A stretch of DNA of 64,000 nt. Source: Acanthosepion lycidas (lineage: Eukaryota; Mollusca; Cephalopoda; Sepiida; Sepiidae). This document shows, one piece after another, positions 46,776-58,534 of the stretch. Where the stretch lies: positions 81,700,755 to 81,764,754 of the forward strand of contig OZ010603.1 of NCBI GenBank assembly GCA_963932145.1. Reading direction: 5' to 3'. The position numbers and the translations under genes are program-made. The notes under the pieces were generated by a model, which was not told where the DNA came from, did not search any database, and worked only from the letters and a program-made list of their open reading frames with translations. Each line of letters starts with the position of its first letter. The first letter of the stretch is position 1.

Positions 46776-46894
46776 ATAACATAAATATATTAAAAATGAT
46801 TTTATTCATTTAAATGAAAAAAATGCATCAGTATATGCATACATTCATACAGGGGATTGCAAATTTAAATGAATCCTAGAATCTCTGTTATAAT

Positions 46895-47165
46895 CAGTCA
46901 TGTGTGATTTGTGATACACGTTTAGGCGATCATGTATCTTTCGATACATGCCTGACAAGGCAGATTTTTTCAAGTAGACGAGTTGCCATCAAAGGCTATA
47001 GGATCCGGTCTGTCTTGCTATTTACCTATAGCTGGAGGGAGAACAAGAGGATTCATACCTTTACCAAGGGTATTAGCACGTAAGTGAATGTAATAGATTC
47101 GACTGGAATTAGAACTCGGCTCTCCGAGTCCTCGATCCGAGCCGCTATCTATTACTCCACCACTA
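46895..47165 (-). mobile_element. tRNA-Arg-like SINE, antisense, near full length
   Basis: GATACACGTTTAGGCGATCA hairpin region, GAGTTGCCATCAAAGGC, TATTTACCTATAGCTGGAGG, TTAGCACGTAAGTGAATGTA, reversed B box GGAATTAGAACTC and a reversed A box ending CTATCTATTACTCCACC. Confidence 0.83.
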
Positions 47166-47179
47166 GTATAATACATACT

Positions 47180-47955
47180 ATATACCTACTTTTGCAACCC
47201 CCCTGTATGAATGTATGTATAAATTGATCCATTGCTCATGCCATTTTCCAATGTAATAAATTTACATTCCTAGCTATCAGACATCTATAACTAACACCCT
47301 CCCCTGTACAAACGGAGTGGGTATTTACTCTTATACCACAACCTCACCCTATATCTCGTCTATGAAGAAACCAGGCCGATATGTCGCTTATGCTAGGCGG
47401 ATGTCCAAACCCATTATGGACATGCCTGGTGGCCCTGGGTACCGCAACCCGTTAACACTGACCGCAGGGTACGAGGAACACACGCACAAGCAAGGCGAAT
47501 TTATCAATTAGCTAATGGCCGATGGCGTTTCGACAGCAGAAGATGACCCTTCAGACATGTAGCTTTCTACCCCGCCGGTGCCTTCAAGTTTGTCTCATTA
47601 ATACTTTTCCCTTATATGCTCCCAAGGAATAGTTTCATGTGCTGAAGCTGTAAGTGGAGGCGTTCAAGCACTAAGAGCCAGAGGCACGTTTTTACGTATC
47701 CTGACCAATACAGCGGCGGAGCGGGGGCGAGAAAGATCCTTGTCAGGATTTCTCTCTTTTTAGTCTTTCTCTTTCCCATTTAGTGTGTTCGTTGTCTTTT
47801 ACTCTCAAAAGCGAGACCCTGGAGCAAAGCAATGTAAGACTCGGATGAATATATCAGATTGAACGTCGAAAACAATTTTTTTTTACCCTCCCCACTTTTA
47901 GCATTACTGTAATGAAATGTCGAAGAAAGAAAACGGGACGCTTTAATTCAAATTC
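47180..47955. other. Unassigned DNA
   Basis: 47320-47600 is GC-richer with a 64-codon frame and a CGTTTCGACAGCAGAAGA segment. Nothing recognised with confidence. Confidence 0.4.
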
Positions 47956-47959
47956 TAGA

Positions 47960-48175
47960 CAATTCTGTTGCGTGGATCATGTTTCTCCACAACTTCCTAT
48001 CCGTCGTATTTCTAAACAAACTTTTGTCGCCTAATATTTCTCCCGGCTCCTGTTCTACCATCCAGTTACACACTCTAGTTTACTAGGATACACGTTCTTC
48101 TCCCATGTTCCTCTTGCCTTCAATTTATCCTATCGGTGTCATTTTCTCCGAACCTTCTTTCCATAAATTTCAATT
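47960..48175 (-). pseudogene. RTE-type LINE C-terminal remnant
   Basis: Minus strand: WMVEQEPGEILGDKSLFRNT then TDRKLWRNMIHA. It fits the last ~50 residues of the RTE C-terminal region (compare 41468-41695). Confidence 0.65.
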
Positions 48176-48599
48176 GTCTCTTTCTAATTCTAAGAGCAGG
48201 TGTGCTTTTTAATGTTTCGTTACATGAAGCAGGTTCTCGTTTGTATAGTTTAGGTTGTTTTGTCTTACGTTATATCAACTGAGTTATTTAATGCTGAGAT
48301 TTTTATTGCTGGTATTAATTGTCTTAATAAATTTATTGCTGGCATTTTTTTTCTTCAAAAATGTAGTACTAGTAATATTTTTTTCAAAAAATGTATAGCT
48401 GGTATTTTTTTTTTTTTTAAATGTTTGGTTTAGTTTATTTTGTTTTACGGCAAATCAACCTCAATGGGTTATTTAATTCTGACAAGATTTTTATTGCTCG
48501 TAATATTTTTTTCATAAATATACTGCTGGCTATTTTTTAATGTATAGCTGGCATTTTTTTTCCAAAATGTATAGTTTGGTTTGTTTTGTTTTGCAACAT
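48176..48599. other. T-rich repeats
   Basis: TTGCTGGTATTTTTTTT-like units repeat with TTTTGTTTTACGGCAAATCA blocks every ~150 bp; an old degenerate tandem. Confidence 0.5.
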
Positions 48600-48870
48600 A
48601 TCACCCTGACTAGTAAGTTCGATCATCACTGGGTGCCCCATACTTTCGGCCTTGTGCCACACCTATGCTAAGTTTGGAAAATGACGTGGTGGGTCTTAGT
48701 TTAAAAGGCCAGCGCTGGTGGAATTAAGTAATGTGGCTCGTCAGAATATACGCCATAGAAATAACGATAGAGAAGCGACGTTTCTATATAATATTATTAT
48801 CTATATAATATTAGTATCTATGTAATATTAGTATCTATCTAATATTAAATAGAATAATCTACAAGGTGTC
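48600..48870 (+). mobile_element. Second-family SINE, 5'-truncated
   Basis: GTAAGTTCGATCATCACTGG, CTTTCGGCCTTGTGCCACAC, GTCAGAATATACGCCATAGA and a tail of TATATAATATTA units match the 49755-50100 copy. Confidence 0.7.
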
Positions 48871-49189
48871 GTCAAAAGAATGATATCATTTTGTTTTGTT
48901 TTGCGACATATCACCCTCAATGGGTTATTTACTAATGACAAGATTTTTTATTGCTGATAATATTTTTTTTCCAAAAATGTATTATCACCTCTTTTTTTGT
49001 GGGGATTAACTATTTGCCCATAGCTGCAACCCTGACAGATGCTACCACCCCAAGTTAGGGTGGACCTGGGAATACCAGCAAGTAAGAGGTGGTTGCACAT
49101 TCCTCAAAACATTCGGATCAAAGCCCTTACTGCCTGATGTAGTTTATCGTCATACCCAGGACGGGCAGGTTTTTATCAAAACTTTCTTT
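48871..49189. other. Unassigned DNA
   Basis: T-rich sequence and a GATGCTACCACCCCAAGTTA segment mirrored near 49330-49400; no gene. Confidence 0.35.
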
Positions 49190-49300
49190 ATTTTCAGTAT
49201 TCTGTATCTTCCTTAAGGAGGCTGGTGATCCTGGTTCCCCACAACGTCCTATCCGTCTTAGCTTTAAGCAACGTTTGTCGTCCTGGATAAGACGATAAGC
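49190..49300 (-). pseudogene. RTE-type LINE, last ~30 codons
   Basis: Minus strand LLKAKTDRTLWGTRITSLLK ED aligns with the WRAMI-IVK end at 41500 and 60900. Confidence 0.55.
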
Positions 49301-49496
49301 TACATCCACCAGAAATGCCTCTGATCAGGAGGTTTTGATTGCTGGTGTTTCCAGGTCCACACAGACCAGGATTGGTAGCACCTGTTGGGTCCCAGCTGTG
49401 GGCAAATAGTTAGCCCCCGAACTGGGGTCAAAGCACTATGAAAGTGTAGAAATAGTTTTTTTTTTTTGTTGTTTTGTTTTTTTTTTTGGCAGTAGA

Positions 49497-49645
49497 GATA
49501 ATGGTTAATCTTAGACTTGACGATGTCAACATTGGAGCGATTGGTAAAACATTTTGGCGGGAGTCTGTTCCAGAAAGCAACAGTTCTTGGAAAGAAGCTA
49601 TCTGAGTGGAACTTAATTCTTACTCTTAAAATACGAATGTAATGA
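49497..49645. repeat. Dispersed repeat shared with 7790-7960
   Basis: GTTAATCTTAGACTTGACGA, GGGAGTCTGTTCCAGAAAGC and CTGAGTGGAACTTAATTC follow the order seen near 7830-7950. Confidence 0.55.
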
Positions 49646-50100
49646 TTATCAAGCTTGTCTCGCTAGATCAATTACGACTGAATAGTGAGTTCCATCCTCA
49701 CTAGGTGCCACATACTTTCGGCTTTGTGCCACACCTAAGCTACGCTTAGAAAATTATGGGCACCTCGAGGCGGTGTAATAGTTAGCAAGCCTGTCTCGCT
49801 AGAACAATTACGAGTGAGTAGTGATTTCGATCATCACTAGGTGCCCCATACTTTCGGCCTTGTACCACACCTATGCTATGCTTGGAAAATCACTATTAAA
49901 ATACGAATGGAATAGGGAGGAATTATACTTGTGTACGTGGGGTGGTGAGTGTCATTTTAAAAAGGTCAACGCTTGTGGATTTAAGAAATGTGGCCCGTCA
50001 GAATATACGCCATAGAAATATCGATAGAGAAGCGAGAATCTTGCGACGTTACTATATAATATTATTATCTATATAATATTAATATCTATCTAATATTCAA
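49645..50100 (+). mobile_element. Second-family SINE, two copies in tandem
   Basis: A partial copy (49645-49755) and a fuller one (49755-50100): GGCGGTGTAATAGTTAGCAA, TGTCTCGCTAGAACAATTAC, TTTCGATCATCACTAGGTGC, GTCAGAATATACGCCATAGA and a TATATAATATTA tail. Confidence 0.75.
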
Positions 50101-50211
50101 TAGATGGACATCATTTTGTTGTCTAATAACACAGACAATTCTCGCTCGACAAAATGTGTAAAAATAACCAAGTCGACTGGGCGAACTCATCCTCCATTTT
50201 ATCTATCTACC

Positions 50212-50312
50212 AGCTTGATGAATCGGCCGTGCCTGTTATAAAGAGAACGGGCTGTTTCAAGGGCCACCATATTCACCTGACCTTGTGATTTTTTATGGGA
50301 CTATGTGAAAGG
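50212..50312 (+). pseudogene. Tc1/mariner-type transposase scrap
   Basis: IGRACYKENGLFQGPPYSPD followed after a small deletion by CDFLWDYVKGN. PPYSPDL..CDFFLW is the conserved block around the last catalytic acidic residue of many Tc1/mariner-type transposases. Only ~35 residues remain. Confidence 0.65.
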
Positions 50313-51044
50313 AAATACCTATATACACGCACACAGACGCGCACACACACGCTGCCCCAAAACATATGCATCATTTTGTAGTGTAATAACAGCCAATTCT
50401 CGCTCAAATGATCTACAATTTTGTTAGATGAACTAGAGACATGGAATGAGAGTAGAAACATGGCGCAAACGATGGCTAGAGTGAGGAACTCGATGAGAAA
50501 TTTGGAGGGAAGAGTTAGAAAATAAAAATAGTGTCGCGAACTGAGGTGCTATAGGCGCCTGAAGAAGTGAGAATCGCAATCGATAAAAGCATCTTTGATT
50601 ACACTGTGTAAAGTTGATGCATGCACAGTGAAAATCGTTGAAAGTATGACCATCCCTAAGGTAAAAGCGCAGAGTGAAATGCCCCACAGATAAGATATGA
50701 CAAACTGTCTATATTTTGTTTATTGATTTTAGAGAGAGGCTTTTATATACGAAGACAATTATACGTATTCTTGCTTTATCAGTCCGGAAGGTTTTGCATT
50801 AATAATCATAGATATGCCCTTTACTTATTAATGTTCTTTATTTCTTTGATAGAATTATATAGATGTAAGGAGAAGAACAAGTTCGAACTTGCTAACCAGG
50901 TGATTTTCATATATGGTATGGTAATCAATGTCCGAAAAAACAAAGCTGTTGTGAAATAATGAGAAATAAATCAGGACACCAATGATTATTTCTAGTTAAG
51001 AGTTAATTATAATATCAGATAAAAAATTATATAAAAAATGAGTC
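50313..51044. other. Unassigned DNA
   Basis: Short frames without known domains. Confidence 0.4.
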
Positions 51045-51078
51045 AAAACACCTTTTCTGTTATATTTAATGAAACTTG

Positions 51079-51140
<62 letters not shown>

Positions 51141-51330
51141 AAAGAGGTTGTAGTGGTTCCAACGAGAGAAAAGTGTGTATATTAAAAAGAAGAGAAGAGG
51201 TGCCGCAAATGTTTTTGGTTGTTATGTGGATTTACTTAGAAAAAAATATTATGCTTTGTTTTCCATAATTTTACTACACGCGTTTCTGGTCTCGCGACCG
51301 TCTTCAGGTAAAAGCGGAGATTTCCACATA
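51045..51330 (-). mobile_element. Penelope-type terminal fragment with AT array
   Basis: AATGAAACTTGCACATATAT (51069), an AT run to 51138, then GGTTCCAACGAGAGAAAAGT and the hammerhead region. It is the inverted match of 38500-38690. Confidence 0.6.
51269..51313 (-). ncRNA. Hammerhead-ribozyme-like motif, intact core
   Basis: Minus strand: stem I TTTTAC (51308-51313) pairs fully with GTAAAA (51269-51274). CTGAAGA (51301-51307) satisfies CUGANGA. Stem II is GGTC-GCGA-GACC (a GNRA loop) with a C-A mismatch next to the core. GAAAC, loop GCGT and triplet GTA (51275-51277) follow. Predicted cleavage is after the A of GTA, between 51275 and 51274. Confidence 0.6.
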
Positions 51331-51554
51331 TTATTAAAAATAATTAATTTTTTCCTTAATTTTTCTCCATATGAGACATTCTCTGTTTTTTAGTGTGACA
51401 CTGCTTTAGTAAATATTACAATTCAGACGAGAAGAAAAAAACAATGATAAAAGATGTCAACTATTGTGATACACGCTTAAAAAGTCGACAGTCATAAATA
51501 AGGACGCTATAATATATATTCAATCTATCTAATATATGAATATCGAGTAAAATC
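51331..51554. other. Unassigned DNA
   Basis: Nothing recognised. Confidence 0.35.
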
Positions 51555-52400
51555 CTCATCATCCTCATCATCCTCATCATCATCATCATCATCTTGACTT
51601 TTGTAATCGTAAACGAAGAATCCGAATGCAGGAGCCACACTAAATCACCACCACAACGGTCTATCAACAGCATCCATGAGACATGAATTGATAACAGAAT
51701 AATAGAGAATAACATCGTACATTGCAGCAATGCGTACGACTCAAAAGCTACACCTTGAGACCCGTAGATCCTTAGAGAAGAAGGTTTAATCATATAAGGA
51801 AATATTTGATAAGTCTAAAATTAAATATATAAAGGCTTTAGAACTAAATACAGTAAATTTAGAGTATTTCATCGCCATTATCACCATCGTCATCATCATC
51901 CCCTTAACTTTTATAATCATAGGGCGGATGCGAATACAGAAGCCATATTGAATCTCCTCCACAACGGTCTATCAACGGCAGCCATTTTCAATTCTGGTCT
52001 AGTCATACCTATCCATTGTTTAATCAAACATGAGACATGAATTGATAACAGGATAATAGAGAATAACATCGTACATTGCAGCAATGCGTACGTCTCAAAA
52101 GCTACACCTTGAGACCCGTAGATCCTTACAGACGAAGGTTTAATTATATAAGGAAATATTTGATAAGTCTTAAATTAAATATATAAAGGCTTTAGAACTA
52201 AGCAATTATTCAATAAATTTAGAGTATTTCCTCGCCATCCTCATCATTATCGTCATCATTATCATCTCATGACTTTTGTAATTGTTGGGAGGATCCGAAT
52301 TCAGAAGCCAAAACTGTTTTCCATAACGGTCTTTTAACGTCGAACATCAGCAATTCTGGTGATGGTGCTATTTGTCCATTTTTTGATATTGTTCAAACAG
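51555..52400. repeat. Tandem duplication of a LINE 3' end
   Basis: TCATCATC plus GACTTTTGTAATCGTA plus ACAACGGTCTATCAAC occurs three times (about 51555, 51865, 52225). A 250-bp companion (ATGAGACATGAATTGATAAC to AATATATAAAGGCTTTAGAA) occurs twice. Copy 3 continues into the antisense LINE at 52414. Confidence 0.8.
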
Positions 52401-52413
52401 TTATTTTGCGTTA

Positions 52414-52805
52414 GCTTCCTCTTCTACGCCCACCTTTAACGGTGCTTTGCATCATGATCTTGCACAGGCTCTCGTGCCTTTTAATGTGTCTAAACCACGC
52501 CATTTCCCCCTGTTTGACAAGGGTGAGGAGAGATTTTTGGTGTCACACAAAACTTTCAACCCTTTTCTGCATAAACTCATTGTTTTTTTTTTGTTTTTTT
52601 TGTTGTTCCCCTTTAGAAAATAGCAAGAAGTTTCTCATGCATTTTTCCTGAAACGCTTGGATCCTTCTCTCTGTATCTGTCAACTGTGTCCACGTTTCAC
52701 ATCCATATATGAGAATGGAGACCTCCAGCGATTTGTACAGTCTGTACTTTGTTTGAAAGCTGACTTTGCTCCTCCATATTCTTATCAATTTGGCTATCGC
52801 TGTAA
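52414..52805 (-). pseudogene. RTE-X/RTE-type LINE, C-terminal part
   Basis: Minus strand: IAIAKLIRIWRSKVSFQTKY, RLYKSLEVSILIYGCETWTQ, LTDTERRIQAFQEKCMRN; after a T-rich insertion and one stop, HQKSLLTLVKQGEMAWFRHI, KRHESLCKIMMQSTVKGGRR RGS. ILIYGCETWT, RIQAFQ-KCMR and WF-H--RHESL are hallmarks of the thumb/C-terminal region of RTE-type proteins. Confidence 0.85.
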
Positions 52806-52885
52806 AAAAAAATGTTATTAAAAATTTACGAAAAATATCAAACGTGTCAATGATGGTGATACTCTATCAACGACTCGATAGGCAT

Positions 52886-52890
52886 CACAC

Positions 52891-52986
<96 letters not shown>

Positions 52987-53000
52987 GTATGTATGTATGT
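52886..53000. repeat. CA and AT arrays
   Basis: CA (52887-52904), AT (52907-52982), GTAT (52987-53004). Confidence 0.95.
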
Positions 53001-53004
53001 ATGT

Positions 53005-53950
53005 ACGAGAACGTGTGTGAGGTGTTAGAACATTCATCTCTCGACCATGAGCCCCTGGTTTGAATCTCACCTCAGTCGATTTGTCAACAAGGCGGTAATA
53101 TTGGCCCGGAAAGAAGACCCCCACTGTCTGTGTGTGTGGAACTATTACAGATGTGCATAAGCAGGCGTCTTCAACATGGATTTGCTTGGCTGTTGTTATT
53201 ATATAATTATGTAATCAATGCATGAATGTATGCAAGATTTCACAGCTCTAGCATCACTCCTTCATAGTCAGCCTATGAACTTTTAATCCCAGCCTCGTAC
53301 CTTAAAATAAACACTGCGGTTATTAATAAGAAGATTTAAAATTACTGCATGCAAAATTTCACAACTCCAGAGTCATTACTTTATAGTCAGCCTATGAACT
53401 TTTTACCCCCCCCCCCCACCTCATAAATTTGATTGATCAAGAGATTCCATTTGTTTGCCAATGAACTTGATTCTTCGAATTCCGGGCTCTCAGAAATCAT
53501 TTTTTTTTCCATATGCAGACTGTTTACTCCCAAATAAATTAAATCTCCTTTTTGATTTACTTCATTATCTTATCCTTCAGTTTTCTCTCTGTGAATATCA
53601 TTAAGTGTCAATGTGTATATTTTGTTGTTGAAATTGAGTCCGCTGTTAATAAATCCTGGCAGGAATTTTACTTCTTTTAGGATCTTTCAGCTGTTCAGGT
53701 TGAATAATTCCGGTAAAAAAGGACGCGTCCGTGTCTTGCGGCATTTCCTATTTTATATAAATGGTCAACATATTTTCAAATCCGTATGAAGCTTGTTTGG
53801 TCCCTGTAAACGGATGGCAGCAGAATCTAGTTTCAGAAACACTTTAATTGTTAATAAATTCCAAGAAATTCAAATATGTGTATGAAAAAATTATAAAGAA
53901 TTTGATATAGGAGATAAAAGAATGGAACATATAATAGCCTAGTGACAGAA
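53005..53950. other. Unassigned DNA with a 120-bp duplication
   Basis: CATGAATGTATGCAAGATTT-CACAGCTC (53221) recurs as CATGCAAAATTT-CACAACTC (53347) with the following TAGTCAGCCTATGAACTTTT. A C run lies at 53407-53417. Confidence 0.5.
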
Positions 53951-53955
53951 CACCA

Positions 53956-56900
53956 ATGACAGATGATGAGGATTCTTTCGATCATTTTTCAGATTCTGAT
54001 TTTTCAGATTCTGATTTTTCTTCATCTTCTTCTGATACTTCTGATGTTTCTTCTAACTCTCAATCTTCTCATTCTTCTTTTTTTCTTCTCATTCTTCTTC
54101 ATCTTCTAATTTTTCATCTCATTCTTCTTCATCTTCTGATTTTTCTTCTCATTCTTCTTCATCTTCTGATTTTTCTTCTCATTCTTCTTCATCTTCTCAT
54201 TTTTCTTCTCATTCTTCTTCATCTTCTGATTTTTATTCTCCTTCTTCTTCATCTTCCCATTTTCCTTCTCATTGTTCTTCATCTTCTCATTTTTATTCTC
54301 ATTCTTCTTCATCTTCTCATTCTTCTTCATCTTCTCATTTTTATTCTCATTCTTCATCTTCTGATTTTCTTCTTATTCTTCTTCATCTTCTCATTTTTAT
54401 TCTCATTCGTCTTCATCTTCTCATTTTTCTTCACATTCTTCTTCATCGTTTCATTTTTCTTCTCATTCGTCTTCATCTTCTCATTTTTGTTCTCATTCTT
54501 CTTCATCGGATTTTTCTTCTCAATCTTCTTCATCTTCTGATTTTTCTTCTCATTCGTCTTCATCTTCTCATTTTTCTTCTCGTTGTTCTTCATCTGATTT
54601 TTCTTCTCATTCTTGTTCATCTTCTGATTTTTCTTCTCATTCGTCTTCATCTTCTCATTTTCTTCTCATTCTTCTTCATCTTCTCATTTTTGTTCTCATT
54701 CTTCTTCATCTTCTCATTTTTCTTCTCATTCGTCTTCATCTTCTCATTTTTCTACTCATTCTTCTTCATCTTCTCATTTTTCTTCTCATTCTTCTTCATC
54801 TCCTCATTTGTCTTCTCATTCTTCTTCATCTTCTCATTTTTCTACTCATTCTTCTTCATCTCCTCATTTTTCTTCTCATTCTTCTTCATCTTCTAATTTT
54901 TCTTGTCATTCTAATTCTACTACTGATTCTTTTTCTTCTTCAGATTATTCTGATTTTTTTTTCTGATTCGGATTTTGATTATTCTTCAGATTATTTTTTT
55001 CATTCTTCTTCAGCGACTTTTATTTTTCTTCTACTAATTTTGATTCTTATTCAGATTCTCCTTCTGATTTTCTTCAGATTCGTCTTCTGATTTTTTTTCA
55101 GATTCTACTCCTGATTCTTCTTCAGATTCTACTTCTGATACTTCTTCAGATTCTCTTTCTGAATCTTCTTCAGATTCTACCCCTGATTCTTCTCCTGGTA
55201 CTTCTTCAGATTCTCCTTCTGATTCTTCTTCAGATGCTCTTTCTGATCCTTCTTCAGATTCTCTTTCTGATTCTTCTTTAGATTCTCCTTTTGATTCTCC
55301 TTCTGATTCTTCTACTCCTGATTCTTCTTCAGATTCACCTCCTTATTCTTCTTCAGATTCTTCTGCTGATCCTTCTCCAGATTCTCTTTCTGATTCTTCT
55401 TCAGCTTTTCCTGATTCTTCTTCAGATTCTAGTGTTTCTTCTTCAGATTCTCCTTCTGATTCTTCTTCAGATTCTACTCCTGATTCTCCTTCAGATTCTC
55501 CTTCTGATTCTTCTTCAGATTCTCCTGTTGATCCTTCTTCAGATTCTACTCCTGATTATTCTTCAGATTCACCTTCTGATTCTTCTTCAGATTCTTCTTC
55601 TGATACTTCTTCAGATTCTCTTTCTGATTTTTCTTCAGCTTCTCCTTCTGATTCTTCTTCAGATTCTACTCCTGATTCTTCTTCAGATTCTACTTATGTT
55701 TCTTCTTCAGATTCTCCTTCTGATTCTTCTTCAGATTCTCCTTCTGATTCTTCTTCAGATTCTACTTCAGATTCTACTTCAGATTCTTCTAAAGATCATC
55801 CTCCTGATTTTCCATCAGATTATCCTTGTGATTCTACTTCAGATTCTCCTGTTGATTTTTCTTCAAATTCTACTCCTGATTTTCTTCAGATTCTTCTTCT
55901 GATCGATCTTAAGATTCTCTTTCTGATTCTTCTTCAGCTTTTCCTGATTCTTCTTCAGATTCTACTCCTGATTCTTCTTCAGATTCTACTTCTGATTCTT
56001 CTTCAGATTTACCTTCTGATTCTTCTTCAGATTCTCTTTCTGATTCTTCTTCAGATTCTACTCCTGAATCTTCTTCAGATTTTCCTTCTGATTCTTCTTC
56101 AGATTGTCCTTCTGATTATTCTTCAGATTCTACTCCTGATACTCCTTCAGATTATCCTTCTGATTCTTCTTCAGATTCTCCTACTCATTCGTCTTCAGAT
56201 TCTACTCCTGATTCTTCTTCAGATTCTCCTTCTGATTCTTCTTCAGATACTACTCCTTATTCTTCTTTAGATTCTCCTTCTTTTTCTTCAGATTCTCCTT
56301 CTGATTTTTCTTCAGGTTCTTCTCCTGATTCTTCTTCAGATTCTTCTTCTGGTTATTCTTCAGATTCTACTCCTTATTTTTCTTCAGATTCTACTTTTGA
56401 TCCTTCTTCAGATACTCCTTCTGATTCTTCTTCAGATTCTCTTTCTGATTCTTCTACAGATTCTACTCCTGATTCTTCTTCAGATTCTTCTCCTGATTCT
56501 TCTTCAGTTTCTCCTTCTGATTCGTCTTCAGATTCTCTTTCTGATTTTTCTTCAAATTCTCATTCTGGTTCTTCTTCAGATTCTCCTTCTGATTCTTCTT
56601 CAGATTCTCCTTCTGATTCTTCTTCAGATTCTCCTTCTGATTCTTCTTCAGATTCTTCTTCTGATTCTTCTTCAGATTCTCCTTCTGATTCTTCTTCAGA
56701 TTCTACACCTGATTCTTCTTCATATTCTCCTAAAGATTCTACTCCTGATTCTCTCTCAGGTTCTCCTTCTGATTCTGCTTCAAATTCTCCTACTTATTCT
56801 CCTTCAGATTCTTCCGATTCTTCTTCATTCCTCTTCTGGTTCTTCTTCAGATTCTCTTTCTGCTTCTTCTTCAGATTCTACTCCTGATTCTTCTGATGAT

Positions 56901-58170
56901 GATTATTCTACCTATAATTTTAATTCGGTTTCTGATTCTTCTTCAGATCCTTTTGATCCTTCTTCAGTTTCTCCTTCTGCTTCTATTTCAGATTCTCCTT
57001 CTTATTCTTCTTCACATTCTCCTTCTGATTCTTCTTCAGATTCTACTCCTGATTTTTCTTCAGATTCTACTCCTGATTCTTCTTCAGATTTTCCTTCTGA
57101 TTCTTCTTCCGATTCTTCTTCAGATTCTTCTTCTGATTCTTCTTCAGATTCTCCTTCTGAATCTTCTTCAAATTCTCCTTCTGATTCTTCTTCAGATTCT
57201 ACTGATTCTTCTTCAGATTTTCCTTCATATTCTTCTGCAGATTCTACTTCTGATTCTTCTTCAGATTTTCCTCCTGATTCTTCTTCATATTCTACTCATG
57301 ATTCTTCTTCAGATTCTTCTTCTGATTCTTCTTCAGATTCTACTGATTCTTCTTCTGATTCTCCTTCTGATTCTTCTTCAGATTCTACTTCTGATTCTTC
57401 TTCAGATTCTACTCCTGATTCTTCTTCAGATTCTCCTTCTGATTCTTCTTCGGATTTTCCTTTTGATTCTTCTTCAGATTCTTCTTCTGATTCTGCTTCA
57501 ATTTCTTCATTGATTCTTCCTCGGTTTCTACTGATTCTTCTTCATATTTTATTTCTGTTTCTTCTTCAGATTCTACTCTTGATTCTTCTTCACATTCTTC
57601 TTCTGATTCTTCTTCAGATCTACTCCTGATTCTTCTGATGATGATTATTCTTCCTATAATTTTAATTCTGTTTCAGATTCTTCTCCAGATCGTTTTGATC
57701 TTTCTTCAGTTTCTTCTCGTGATTCTTCTTCTGATTATTTTTCTTCTTCAGATACTTCTTCAGATTCTTCTGATTCTTCTTCAGATTCTTCTTCTTCTTC
57801 TTCTTCTTCTTCAGATTCTTCTTCTGATTCTTCTTCATATTCTTCTTCTGATTCTTCTTCATATTCTTCTTCTGATTCTTCTTCAGATTCTACTCCTGAT
57901 TCTTCTTCAGATTCTTCTTCTGATTCTTCTGCAGATTCTACTGATTCTTCTTCAGATTCTCCTTCTGATTCTTCTTCAGATTCTACTCCTTCTCCTGATG
58001 ATTATTCTTCGTATATTTTTGATTCTGTTTCAGATTTCTTCTTCAGATCCTTTTGACCCTTCTTCAGTTTCTTCTTCTGATTCTTCTTCAGATTCTTCTG
58101 CTGATTCTTCCTTTTTTGATTCTTCTTCAGATTCTAATTTTTCTTTTTATTCCACTTCTTCCTTTGTTTA
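53956..58170 (+). repeat. 4.2-kb Ser/Asp-rich minisatellite with coding-like frame
   Basis: From ATG at 53956 the frame reads MTDDEDSFDHFSDSDFSDSD; after a frame break a 30-bp HFSSHSSSSS unit repeats (54090-54900), then a 12/24-bp unit GATTCTTCTTCA/GATTCTCCTTCT (DSSSDSPS) to 58140. A non-repeat block, [20 protein letters not shown] with DPSSVS, occurs at 56895-56975, 57637-57715 and 57997-58075. The Ser/Asp reading shifts frame several times and no splice signals are evident, so it is an expanded repeat or a dead phosphoprotein-like gene. Confidence 0.7.
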
Positions 58171-58179
58171 TTTTACGTG

Positions 58180-58400
58180 CTGTGTCTTTTCATGACGTTG
58201 GCAATGATGGCTCTTCACAATTCCCTGTTCTTTGTATCTTTTAATATATTTTGTATTTTTGATTTCTCCTAAACATTGCCTTGCCATCCATTTATTCATG
58301 TTCATTCTTCTTCGTCTTCTATGTTCATAGTATCGTCAGTATCCTTCTGTTGAAACATATTTATTTTGCTTGAAATTCCTTCTTCATCTGTATGGAGATT
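58180..58400 (-). pseudogene. RTE-type LINE C-terminal remnant abutting the Ser/Asp array
   Basis: Minus strand across frames: MNKWMARQCL and ILKDTKNREL then RAIIANVMK. Its 3' end faces the Ser/Asp repeat, so the repeat occupies the position of the LINE tail. Confidence 0.55.
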
Positions 58401-58534
58401 ATGATCTTTTACTGCTGATATTACGTAATAGGTCAGTACTTTTTTCTTTGTAACAAAACTGTTCTGTTTCTTTGCTCAACTTTTGGAGGACATTTTTCGC
58501 TATCCAGGCGCGGCTTCAGATTTCAGTAAAAATC

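Noticed and set aside
47500..47560. Hammerhead-like reading (CTGAAGG..GTCGAAACGCC on the minus strand)
   Set aside because: The stem II arms do not pair and position A9 is G.
55291..57629. Leu/Ile-rich frames reading [11 protein letters not shown]
   Set aside because: Off-frame reading of the Ser/Asp repeat; the composition is a consequence of the 12-bp unit.
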